Assembly (NCBI GenBank): GCA_947632685.1
Contig: CANRQD010000070.1
Coordinates: 1-6,972, forward strand
Source: an uncultured Bacilli bacterium
GTDB taxonomy: Bacteria > Bacillota_I > Bacilli_A > RF39 > UBA660
DNA: 6,972 nucleotides
Reading direction: 5' to 3'
The notes beneath the pieces were generated by a model that made no database searches, was not told the origin of the DNA, and saw nothing but the letters and a program-made list of their open reading frames with translations. Shown here one piece after another: positions 1-5,941 of this stretch. A program made the translations under genes and the position numbers. Numbering within the stretch: position 1 is the first letter of the stretch; each line of letters starts with the position of its first letter.

Positions 1-85
1 CGACGGGGTACTAGCTGGTCAGTTCTACTTCAGTAGGTGCACAGGTGGTGCCAATGGTAACATTTCGTCTCGCCTCGTTCTCGCA
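1..85 (+). repeat. DGR variable repeat (VR), 3' part
   Basis: Positions 1-85 align without gaps to 343-427 (offset 342). There are five mismatches, at 2, 26, 33, 38 and 39. Each is an adenine in the downstream copy, replaced here by G, T, G, T and G. All 65 non-adenine positions are identical. This adenine-specific, one-directional pattern marks the copy as the variable repeat. Identity stops at 85/86. The last 20 bases are GC-rich and free of changes, as expected of the initiation-of-mutagenic-homing (IMH) end. The 5' part of the VR lies outside the window. Confidence 0.95.
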
Positions 86-103
86 CCGGCGAAATCAAGT
101 TAA
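1..103 (+). CDS. DGR target protein, C-terminal end (partial, C-type-lectin-like variable domain)
   Basis: This is the 3' end of a gene that begins before the window. Reading codons from position 2 gives DGVLAGQFYFSRC, then TGGANGNISSRLVLAPAKSS, then TAA at 101-103. The GG-N-SSRLVL ending is typical of the C-type-lectin/formylglycine-generating-enzyme-like fold at the C-terminus of DGR target proteins, where surface residues are varied for ligand binding. The frame is supported by the downstream template repeat, whose matching frame reads WFNRGGNYNN before the shared part. Compared with the template, four Asn codons have become Asp, Tyr, Ser and Cys. The product is probably a phage receptor-binding protein or a surface protein, but the N-terminal part that would decide this is missing. 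The GC content is about 54%, far above the rest of the window. Confidence 0.85.
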   Translation, partial: DGVLAGQFYFSRCTGGANGNISSRLVLAPAKSS

Positions 104-120
104 TGAATATTAACTTGATT
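93..120 (+). other. VR-adjacent hairpin/cruciform, likely DGR target-site element
   Basis: A perfect 12-bp inverted repeat, AATCAAGTTAAT / ATTAACTTGATT, has a 4-base GAAT loop and begins 8 bases after the VR ends. The target gene stop codon (101-103) lies in its left arm. The Bordetella phage BPP-1 DGR needs a short-stem, 4-base-loop hairpin just downstream of the IMH for efficient target recognition. The position and shape here match, and the TR copy has no such hairpin. It is not followed by a clean T-run (ATAATTTCTTTTT), though a weak terminator role is possible. Confidence 0.7.
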
Positions 121-143
121 ATAATTTCTTTTTCGCTTTGCGC

Positions 144-179
144 CTGTCCTTCTCGCCTCTTTTTTTGCGAGAAGGACAG
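144..179 (+). other. GC-rich 13-bp hairpin between VR and TR
   Basis: Arms CTGTCCTTCTCGC (144-156) and GCGAGAAGGACAG (167-179) pair perfectly across a 10-base loop that ends in seven T's. The 3' flank is TAAATTC, so it is not a standard intrinsic terminator, although it could end the target transcript. The left arm plus loop contains TCTCGCCTC (151-159), a 9-mer also found in the GC-rich end of VR (68-76) and TR (410-418). Bases 166-173 (TGCGAGAA) are complementary to the last eight bases of VR and TR. Its role is unknown. Confidence 0.5.
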
Positions 180-280
180 TAAATTCTGGCATTTATAAGA
201 TACATAGTATCTATATATATAAATGTAGGTTATAAATTGTAAAAACTAACTCTATTTCTCATTTGTCTTTCTTGTTTTAC

Positions 281-427
281 GCTGACAATTCGAACTTTGT
301 TGACTCTACTAACCCTTGGTTCAATCGAGGCGGCAATTACAACAACGGGGTACTAGCTGGTCAGTTCAACTTCAATAGGAACACAGGTGGTGCCAATGGT
401 AACATTTCGTCTCGCCTCGTTCTCGCA
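281..427 (+). repeat. DGR template repeat (TR)
   Basis: This is the non-coding donor copy for the upstream VR. The part 343-427 aligns directly to VR 1-85. The 5' boundary is inferred, because the partner VR sequence is outside the window. From about 281 the composition becomes GC-richer, and the frame matching the target reads DNSNFVDSTNPWFNRGGNYNN into the shared segment, which is characteristic lectin-fold target sequence. Variable sites are encoded by AAC/AAT codons, so adenine mutagenesis changes residues but cannot create stop codons at those codons. The frame continues to a TAA at 431-433. TR bases substituted in the current VR are 344, 368, 375, 380 and 381. Confidence 0.9.
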
Positions 428-613
428 GACTAAAATATAAAAGTATCAACTTCGTTACAATATATTAGCAAATGATATTTTATATTAGCTATATAGTTCA
501 AGGACCTTATTGTAATGTTTATTTTAGAAATTTATAACCTATCTAGTAATTAGATAAACATTTAAACAAAATATATTGGCTAGTAACAAAATGGTGAAAG
601 TCAGAATATTTGG
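428..613 (+). ncRNA. Downstream part of the DGR template RNA (spacer region)
   Basis: This AT-rich non-coding stretch lies between the end of TR and a terminator hairpin. In the Bordetella DGR the spacer just downstream of TR is part of the RNA that binds RT-Avd and primes cDNA synthesis, so I infer the same role here. Visible structure includes a 6-bp hairpin, TATCTA (540-545) / TAGATA (551-556), and a direct repeat TATATTAGC at 461-469 and 481-489. No open frame of note is present. The start of the RNA is not determined, because no convincing promoter was found between 180 and 281. Confidence 0.5.
510..538 (+). promoter_or_regulatory. Candidate sigma-A promoter for the accessory/RT operon
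   Basis: TTGTAA (510-515) and TATAAC (533-538) are separated by 17 bases. The first matches the -35 consensus at 4 of 6 positions and the second the -10 consensus at 5 of 6. Transcription would start near 545, after TR and upstream of the terminator at 614-646. That would give a leader of about 115 bases for the MutS-like/avd/RT operon. In DNA this AT-rich such matches are common, so this is only a candidate. Confidence 0.35.
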
Positions 614-646
614 CAGTACTTTTTAAAGAGTACTGTTTTATTTTTT
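614..646 (+). terminator. Intrinsic terminator/attenuator between TR RNA and the RT operon
   Basis: CAGTACT (614-620) pairs with AGTACTG (629-635). A T-G and a T-A pair can extend the stem to 9 bp around a TTAA loop. It is followed immediately by TTTTATTTTTT (636-646). The first operon gene begins only 16 bases later, so transcripts reaching the RT operon from TR or from the 510-538 candidate promoter must read through it. It would also define the 3' end of a discrete TR RNA. Confidence 0.7.
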
Positions 647-661
647 AATGAAGGTGGTATT

Positions 662-1048
662 ATGAGTAAAATTTATGAAAAATATTTACAATTAAAAAAA
701 GAAAATAATGACAAAATGTATTTATTTAAATCAGGAAAGTTTTATATTTTTATTGGTGATGATTGTAAAAAAATTAATGAATATGTAGTATTAAAAATAG
801 TTCCATTTTGTAAAGAAACTCAAAAATGTGGATTTCCAGAAAATGTATTAGAACAATATCTTAAAGTATTTAAAAATCATAAATTAAATGTTGAAATTGT
901 ACGTGATTTTACTTTAAATACAAAAAATAATTTATATGAATATATTGATAAAATTGATTTGGAAAAAATTACTCCATTGGAGGCTTTTGATAAACTTATA
1001 AAAATAAAGGAGATTATAAATAATGAAAAAAGAAGTAGAAGATACTAG
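662..1048 (+). CDS. MutS-domain-I-like DGR accessory protein (MSL type)
   Basis: The 128-residue protein resembles the N-terminal mismatch-recognition domain (domain I) of MutS over residues about 4-82. SGKFYIFIGDD (24-34) parallels the MutS GDFYELF-DDA segment, and CGFPENVLEQYLKVF (56-70) parallels its AGIPYHAVENYLAKL segment, followed by a basic helix and VEIV. The Phe of the MutS Phe-x-Glu mismatch-reading motif is kept (F27), but the Glu position is Ile (I29). There is no ATPase or clamp domain, so it is a stand-alone domain. MutS-like (MSL) genes have been reported as accessory genes of some DGRs. Its placement first in the operon, overlapping the Avd gene by 26 bases, supports that identity. 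AAGGTGG at 651-657 is the ribosome binding site, four bases before the ATG. I infer nucleic-acid or mismatch binding during cDNA synthesis or homing; function is not proven. Confidence 0.72.
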   Translation: MSKIYEKYLQLKKENNDKMYLFKSGKFYIFIGDDCKKINEYVVLKIVPFCKETQKCGFPENVLEQYLKVFKNHKLNVEIVRDFTLNTKNNLYEYIDKIDLEKITPLEAFDKLIKIKEIINNEKRSRRY

Positions 1049-1382
1049 AATTTATCATAAATATATGGAATTTATTAGTTATGTTGAAATGATTACTGAA
1101 AAATATCCAAAGGTTACTAAGACTGCGATTGTTTCTGTTATTAAAAATAATCTTTATGCAGGTATTCAAAATATTCTATGTGCATATAAAGCTTTTGAAA
1201 AGAGTGAAAAATTAAAGTATTTAAATAATCTTGATATTAACTTAAAAATGTTAAAAGTATTAGCTAGGGTATCTTATAAAAAGAAATATATATCATTAAA
1301 AAATTATGAAGCATGGAGTAGAAAGATTTATAATATAGGAATATCTTTAGGAGGATGGGTTAATTCATGTGTAAAACATTAA
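1023..1382 (+). CDS. avd: Avd-like DGR accessory variability determinant (four-helix bundle)
   Basis: The 119-residue, mostly helical, basic protein has the size and pattern of Avd. Avd forms a positively charged pentameric barrel that binds the DGR reverse transcriptase and template RNA and is required for mutagenic cDNA synthesis in the Bordetella system. Typical features are an N-terminal helix (YHKYMEFISYVEMITEKYPK, 11-30), a middle helix around IQNILCAYKAFEK (48-60), the NLDINLKMLKVLARVSYKKKYIS stretch (69-91) and the near-universal ending IGISLGGWVNS (105-115). AAAGGAG at 1006-1012 is 10 bases before the ATG. The gene overlaps the MutS-like gene by 26 bases and the RT gene by 16 bases, indicating translational coupling and fixed stoichiometry. 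Confidence 0.88.
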   Translation: MKKEVEDTRIYHKYMEFISYVEMITEKYPKVTKTAIVSVIKNNLYAGIQNILCAYKAFEKSEKLKYLNNLDINLKMLKVLARVSYKKKYISLKNYEAWSRKIYNIGISLGGWVNSCVKH

Positions 1383-2398
1383 AAAATTGTTTTTATGAAA
1401 AACTCACTTTTAAAAAATTACTAGAAGCACATGAAAGAGCTAGAGATGGAAAAAGATCTAAAAAAGAGGTAATTATTTTTGAAATGGATTTAGAAACTAA
1501 CATTACTAAAATGCTAGATGAGATAAAAAATGGAACCTATCAATTTGGTAATTATCGTACTTTTAAGGTCTATGAACCAAAAGAAAGAATTATTAAATCA
1601 CTTCCCTATAGAGATAGAATAGTACATCAATGGTATGTAGAAGAATTTATAAAACCATATTATTTTAAAAGATTTATAAAAGATACCTATGCTTGTTTAG
1701 ATGGTAGAGGAACTCATAAAGCAGTTATCAATGTTCAAAGACAAATGAGAAAAATGAAAAAAAGTAGTGGTCGCTATTATGTATTAAAATGTGATATAAA
1801 AAAATATTTTTATAGTATTAATAAAAAAATATTATTATCATTATTAAGTAAAAGAATTAAAGATAAAAAATTATTGGAATTTAGTAAAAAAATATTAGAT
1901 GATGAAGAAGAGATAGGTATACCTATTGGTAATTTTACTAGTCAATATTTTGCTAATATATATTTGAATGAATTAGATCATTATGTTAAAGAGGTTTTAC
2001 AAATAAAATATTATACTCGATATATGGATGATTTTATTTTATTAGTTAAAACAAAAAAAGAAGCAAGAAATTTAAAAAATGAGATTAGTAATTTTTTAGA
2101 AAAACATCTTGCCTTAGAATTAAATGCAAAAAGTAAGTTTTTTCCAAATACTCATGGAATTGATTTTTGTGGATATAGAATTTATGAGACACATATTCTT
2201 CTTAGAAAAAGGTTTAAACGAAAAATAAAGAAGCATATAAAACTTTGGGTAAAACTAAAAAATGATAATAAATTTTTTTATAACAAGTTTGTGTTAAGTT
2301 ATAATTCTTTTAAAGGACATGCTAAACATTGTAATTCTTATTATTTTATGAAAAAAATTGATAAGATTATAGAAAATAAACTATTTTCAGAAGAATAA
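1367..2398 (+). CDS. DGR-type reverse transcriptase
   Basis: The 343-residue protein is a single reverse transcriptase domain without an added maturase or nuclease domain, which is the usual DGR length. Motifs appear in order: RIIKSLPYRDRIVHQWYV (74-91), DTYACLDGRGTHKAV (106-120), motif A KCDIKKYFYSI (141-151, catalytic D143), IPIGNFTSQYFAN (185-197), motif C YMDD (219-222, catalytic D221/D222), and GIDFCGYRIY (264-273). The IGNxxSQ form of motif 4 is diagnostic of DGR enzymes; group II intron RTs usually have QGxxxSP there. It would copy TR RNA to cDNA with errors at adenines, acting with Avd. AGGAGG at 1349-1354 lies inside avd, 12 bases before this ATG. An in-frame ATG at 1355 is closed by TAA two codons on, so 1367 is the start. 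The C-terminus is lysine-rich. The catalytic residues are intact and the enzyme is probably active. Confidence 0.95.
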   Translation: MCKTLKNCFYEKLTFKKLLEAHERARDGKRSKKEVIIFEMDLETNITKMLDEIKNGTYQFGNYRTFKVYEPKERIIKSLPYRDRIVHQWYVEEFIKPYYFKRFIKDTYACLDGRGTHKAVINVQRQMRKMKKSSGRYYVLKCDIKKYFYSINKKILLSLLSKRIKDKKLLEFSKKILDDEEEIGIPIGNFTSQYFANIYLNELDHYVKEVLQIKYYTRYMDDFILLVKTKKEARNLKNEISNFLEKHLALELNAKSKFFPNTHGIDFCGYRIYETHILLRKRFKRKIKKHIKLWVKLKNDNKFFYNKFVLSYNSFKGHAKHCNSYYFMKKIDKIIENKLFSEE

Positions 2399-2414
2399 AA
2401 ATTTAACGTATAAT

Positions 2415-2438
2415 TATGTATTTACATACATATTTTTT
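2415..2438 (+). terminator. Weak terminator candidate after the RT gene
   Basis: A 7-bp AT-rich stem, TATGTAT / ATACATA (2415-2421 and 2426-2432), with a TTAC loop is followed by six T's. It sits 17 bases after the RT stop codon. The stem has only one G-C pair in seven, so termination may be inefficient and read-through into the membrane protein gene is plausible. Confidence 0.4.
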
Positions 2439-2460
2439 CTATTTATAATTAATATAGAGA

Positions 2461-2832
2461 ATGGAGAAAATGAATAATATGAATAAGATATTTAGTATTA
2501 GACAAATTATTGTATCTTTTAGTGCATTTTTAATATTATTGTGGGCTTTTTTTGAAAATAAATTTGTGGTTAAAATTATTATTACTCCATTTTTAATATG
2601 CTCTATTGCAATATTTTTTGAAAATTTATTTTTACTTTTCAATAATAAAAAAATATCTAATATTTTTAAATATATTTTTCGTATTAGTTTTTTTGTTTAT
2701 GTAATTGGATTTTTAATATACGCAACTTATTATGCAATTGTAAATAAAAGTTATTCTCTTCTTATAATAGTTGGTATATTTATACTAGGTGGTATTCCTT
2801 TTTTTAAAAAAGCTTTTTTCAATAATAAATAA
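2461..2832 (+). CDS. Small membrane protein with about four transmembrane helices, unknown function
   Basis: The 123-residue hydrophobic protein is not one I recognise. Four membrane segments are visible at about residues 12-31, 36-60, 71-93 and 98-118, separated by short Lys/Asn-rich loops (NNKKIS at 61-66). The C-terminus FKKAFFNNK is basic. There is no signal-peptide cleavage site, lipobox or catalytic motif. Several starts are possible: ATG at 2461, 2470 or 2479. The only purine-rich stretch, AGAGAATGGAG (2456-2466), lies across the first of them, so the true start may be 2470 or 2479. It lies 62 bases after the RT gene on the same strand, behind only a weak terminator, so it could be co-transcribed. 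It is not a known DGR component. It faces the large minus-strand gene across a shared terminator. Confidence 0.6.
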   Translation: MEKMNNMNKIFSIRQIIVSFSAFLILLWAFFENKFVVKIIITPFLICSIAIFFENLFLLFNNKKISNIFKYIFRISFFVYVIGFLIYATYYAIVNKSYSLLIIVGIFILGGIPFFKKAFFNNK

Positions 2833-2868
2833 TAAAATATCATTAGTTAATTTAATGATATTTTATTA
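2830..2868. terminator. Bidirectional terminator between convergent genes
   Basis: A perfect 16-bp inverted repeat, TAATAAAATATCATTA / TAATGATATTTTATTA, has a 7-base loop (2846-2852). It overlaps the stop codons of both the plus-strand membrane protein (ends 2832) and the minus-strand 827-residue gene (stop 2847-2849). Position and symmetry suggest shared use, but the stem has little GC and the T-run lies inside the stem rather than after it. Confidence 0.55.
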
Positions 2869-5330
2869 TGATAATATTTAATTATGGTATATTTTTTCTC
2901 AAGTATTTTTACACAATCATTTTTTCCTTCAATATGAGGAGAAATTCCTGTTATTTTAGAACATTCTATTCTACGTTTTTGGTATTCTAATAAAGTTTTA
3001 AATCTTATATTTTCTTTGTAATTATTTTTAGAAATTGAATTATAAATTTTTTCTAGATCATTAGTTGTATAATTTTTATTTTCTGATAAAAATGAAATTT
3101 CTTTTACTAATAAAAATTCTTTAAATTCATTAATGTATTTTTCATATTTTGGAGAACTTGAATAACTACCAAGTAAAATTTCATTTAATATATCATGATA
3201 TTCATTATTATTCTTTGAGATATTTAAAATATTATTCATATATTCATTTGCATAATTATATTGTCCTCTTAAATCAAGTAAATATTTTCTTTTGTATTTA
3301 TAATCAGAATTAATGTAATCATATTTATGCCATAATATTTCTCCTATAGGAGCTTCTACTAAATAATTTTTATAATATTCGGGATCACAGGTTACAAAAA
3401 TTCTAGTTGGTAAATTATCTTCTTTAGTTAGTTTATTTAATAAATATTTTTTTACAAATAGATATAATTCAAAATCTTCACAAACGATATTTAACCATTT
3501 TGAGCAATAACAATCTTCAATAGAAGATAAGTTAGAGTTTTCTTTTAATTCGTATTCATCATAACTATTGCAATTTATTTGATCTAAAATATTTTTAGTA
3601 TCAGTAAAACTTAAAGATTTAGGTATAAAAAACATAAATCTATTTATATTATTGTAATTAAAAGGGGTTGCTTCATAATATCCATCTTCTAATTTTTTAT
3701 GCATATTTCTTTTGAATACTCTAATTTTAGAAAAATCTATATTTTGTGTTCCTGGTTTTACAACGAAATAGCTAAATTGATCATGATAGTTTCCATCTCT
3801 TGATGTTTCATGCTTACTTTCATCTAATATACACCAATAAGGTAGATTAATGATATTTCCCCAACTTGCTGAAAATGTTTTAAAATCAAGTACTGTAGTA
3901 TCTATATTTTTAAGGGCAGTATTATATTTTTGCTCTATTTCTATAAGTTTTGGAATTTGTTGTAACAAGTTAAATCCAGTTACAAAATCCTTACTTTTAT
4001 AAAATGGTGTAACTATATCTAAATAGTAATCTTTTCTTGTAAATTCTAATTCTTCTTTAATTGTTTCATCATAAAATATAGGATGATACATTAGCAATGA
4101 TTTAACATTACTATATTCAGAATTAGGTAATAGGTAGTCATCAATATTAAATATTTCTATGCAAAACCATTTTATCCATTCATCGCTATCTAATGTTTTA
4201 TATTGGATATTATTATAGTTTTTAGTATCTGTCATTCTAAGCTCTTTCATATAACGCCCAGAATATGTTAACTTTTTTATTAAATTTAAAGTAGTATGTA
4301 AATCAAAATTATATAATGATGTTATAAAATCATTTTTATGTGTTTCAAAATAGTGTGATTCTGTAATCCAATCGTCTAAATAATATTGAATATGGCTAAA
4401 ATTTATTTTATTATTTTGATAATTAGCATATTTTTTAAGATATTTTTTAAATTCCAAACGAGTATTTTCAATAATTTCTTTAAATTCTATTGGAATTTCT
4501 TTTTGCTCATCGTCATCTATCGAGAAATTATCATCTGCTAAATATGTTTCAAAAATAACATAACGGAAATAGTCATATAATCTATCATTATCAAGTAGTT
4601 TTTTATATTTTTTTTCACTAAGTTCTAAGTGTCTTTTTGCTTTATCATGTTTTCTAATTAAAGCTGATTTTATTCTTGAATCTAAAGCATAATAAAACTT
4701 TTCTTCTGTATCATAATCTTGAGGATTAATCCCTAGTATAACTCTTTTTTTATTAATAGCTCTTTCTTTATTTCTTTCTAGCTTATCATAATGATTTTTT
4801 TGATTGATTATATCTTGTTTTATTTTCTTTATTTCTTTTGAGATAGTTTCTAATATAATATTTAGTAGTTTGTAGTTGTTTGTATCTTGTATAGAAGGAA
4901 TTATATTTTTAACAGTATCATCTACTGCTATAATTTCTAAGATATTTTTAAAAGTTATATTTATGTTATCTTTTTCTATATAATTACTTAATTTATTTAC
5001 TAAAATATTTGCTAAGTCTTGTGTGAAAATAGATAATTTAATTTTATTATTATAATTTATTATTGGTATTTCTTTAATAACTACTTGATTTAATGATTTA
5101 TTATAAACAAAAGTAAAATTACCTTCATAATTAAATTGATTAATAATAAATTTATTTTCTTCATTTTGAAGTATACTTATAATATCAAAGATTATAAATG
5201 TTATATTATCATCTTTTTCTTTATTATAGGTTTTATAGTCTGCTTTTAATATATAATTGTTTTTGAGATATTTATTTAAATAATTTAAATATAAATCTAT
5301 ATTTGAATAAAAAGAGTTTTGTAAGTACAT
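2847..5330 (-). CDS. Large uncharacterised protein (827 residues)
   Basis: I do not recognise this protein. No signal peptide, membrane helices, Walker A (GxxxxGKT/S), DEAD/H, HNH, PD-(D/E)xK or zinc-cluster motif stands out, so it looks cytoplasmic. The N-terminal 130 residues alternate hydrophobic stretches (ITFIIFDIISIL, 43-54) with Asn/Lys-rich ones. Residues about 155-250 are highly charged and helical (SKEIKKIKQDI, ALIRKHDKAKRHLELSEKKYKKLL), a probable coiled coil. An acidic linker (ADDNFSIDDDEQKE) lies at 265-278. The second half has aromatic-rich segments such as TFSASWGNIINLPYWC (485-500) and HDQFSYFVV (516-524), then RIFVTCDPEYY (643-653). AGGGGG eight bases before the ATG, plus a promoter at 5358-5386, support the start. 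It is transcribed alone and is not part of the DGR operon. Size, orphan status and the nearby nuclease-family gene make a defence or phage-conflict role conceivable, but nothing in the sequence shows it. Confidence 0.75.
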   Translation of the reverse strand: MYLQNSFYSNIDLYLNYLNKYLKNNYILKADYKTYNKEKDDNITFIIFDIISILQNEENKFIINQFNYEGNFTFVYNKSLNQVVIKEIPIINYNNKIKLSIFTQDLANILVNKLSNYIEKDNINITFKNILEIIAVDDTVKNIIPSIQDTNNYKLLNIILETISKEIKKIKQDIINQKNHYDKLERNKERAINKKRVILGINPQDYDTEEKFYYALDSRIKSALIRKHDKAKRHLELSEKKYKKLLDNDRLYDYFRYVIFETYLADDNFSIDDDEQKEIPIEFKEIIENTRLEFKKYLKKYANYQNNKINFSHIQYYLDDWITESHYFETHKNDFITSLYNFDLHTTLNLIKKLTYSGRYMKELRMTDTKNYNNIQYKTLDSDEWIKWFCIEIFNIDDYLLPNSEYSNVKSLLMYHPIFYDETIKEELEFTRKDYYLDIVTPFYKSKDFVTGFNLLQQIPKLIEIEQKYNTALKNIDTTVLDFKTFSASWGNIINLPYWCILDESKHETSRDGNYHDQFSYFVVKPGTQNIDFSKIRVFKRNMHKKLEDGYYEATPFNYNNINRFMFFIPKSLSFTDTKNILDQINCNSYDEYELKENSNLSSIEDCYCSKWLNIVCEDFELYLFVKKYLLNKLTKEDNLPTRIFVTCDPEYYKNYLVEAPIGEILWHKYDYINSDYKYKRKYLLDLRGQYNYANEYMNNILNISKNNNEYHDILNEILLGSYSSSPKYEKYINEFKEFLLVKEISFLSENKNYTTNDLEKIYNSISKNNYKENIRFKTLLEYQKRRIECSKITGISPHIEGKNDCVKILEKKYTIIKYYHNKISLN

Positions 5331-5357
5331 ATAATATGCCCCCTAAGTAATATTATT

Positions 5358-5386
5358 AATATAATACTTATTTATGTAAAAATCAA
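5358..5386 (-). promoter_or_regulatory. Candidate sigma-A promoter for the 827-residue gene
   Basis: Read on the minus strand, TTGATT (5386-5381) and TATATT (5363-5358) are separated by exactly 17 bases, matching the consensus at 4 and 5 of 6 positions. Transcription would start near 5351, about 20 bases before the start codon. The -10 lies inside a near-palindromic AT stretch (5345-5369, AAGTA...TACTT) that could be an operator. Confidence 0.5.
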
Positions 5387-5484
5387 ATATTTATAAAATA
5401 TAAACTACACATAAATTGTTTACTATAACTTTTATTTTTAATAAAAATATAGTAAAATTTATAAATAGGAGATGACGTGACAAT

Positions 5485-5748
5485 ATGGAATACAAAGAAG
5501 AACGCATTTCAAGGACTGCAGGTAATGTTTATCAAAAAGCAGATTGGGATACTTGGTTACTCTATCCTAGAGGAAGAAATCCATATACTTTTTGTAACAT
5601 ATTAAATTATATTATTTTTGATGAACCAGAAATATTTGATAAAGATATGATGCAATATGATATTAATAAAATCAAAAAAGAAATTAGAGAACAGATAAGT
5701 TTTTGTGAAAGTAATGATTTTAAAAATGTGAAAGTAAAGAAAAAGTAA
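5485..5748 (+). CDS. Small uncharacterised protein (87 residues)
   Basis: I do not recognise this protein. It has a short charged N-terminus, a conserved-looking aromatic core (ADWDTWLLYPRGRNPYTF, 19-36), an acidic segment (FDEPEIFDKD, 45-54) and a lysine-rich helical tail (INKIKKEIREQ ... VKVKKK). There is no membrane segment or signal peptide. AGGAGA at 5467-5472 is 12 bases before the ATG, rather far. The ATG at 5472 is closed two codons later, so 5485 is the best start. It diverges from the 827-residue gene across 154 AT-rich bases. TATAGT at 5448-5453 is a possible -10 without a clear -35. The compact WDTW/YPRGRNPY core looks like a genuine coding sequence, but the function is unknown. 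Confidence 0.6.
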   Translation: MEYKEERISRTAGNVYQKADWDTWLLYPRGRNPYTFCNILNYIIFDEPEIFDKDMMQYDINKIKKEIREQISFCESNDFKNVKVKKK

Positions 5749-5786
5749 ATGTTTAATGCTATTTATTCTTAAAAATGAAATTTGTG

Positions 5787-5812
5787 ACTTTTATTAATTA
5801 TCTAATAAAAGT
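5787..5812. terminator. Inverted repeat after the 87-residue gene, possible terminator
   Basis: ACTTTTATTA (5787-5796) and TAATAAAAGT (5803-5812) form a perfect 10-bp stem with an ATTATC loop, 38 bases after the stop codon at 5748. No T-run follows on the plus strand, so termination is uncertain. Confidence 0.3.
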
Positions 5813-5941
5813 TAATAAAATAACGATTATTGATTATTGTGCTGCTTTATTTTTATAAAATAGAATAAGTTCCAACTTTAATGTTTTTGCATACAAAATT
5901 ATATAAACTTATGATAACTAGGCATGAAAATAGTATTTTAT

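Noticed and set aside
236..433. TR read as a protein-coding gene
   Set aside because: The frame is open and resembles the target C-terminus but has no start codon or ribosome binding site. The adenine pattern and position identify it as the template repeat.
1367..2398. Reverse transcriptase as a group II intron, retron or abortive-infection enzyme
   Set aside because: It lacks maturase and endonuclease domains. The IGNxxSQ motif, the adjacent Avd gene and the TR/VR pair identify a DGR enzyme.
2439..2642. 67-residue minus-strand open frame
   Set aside because: It lies opposite the membrane protein gene, has no ribosome binding site, and its hydrophobicity mirrors the A/T composition of the other strand.
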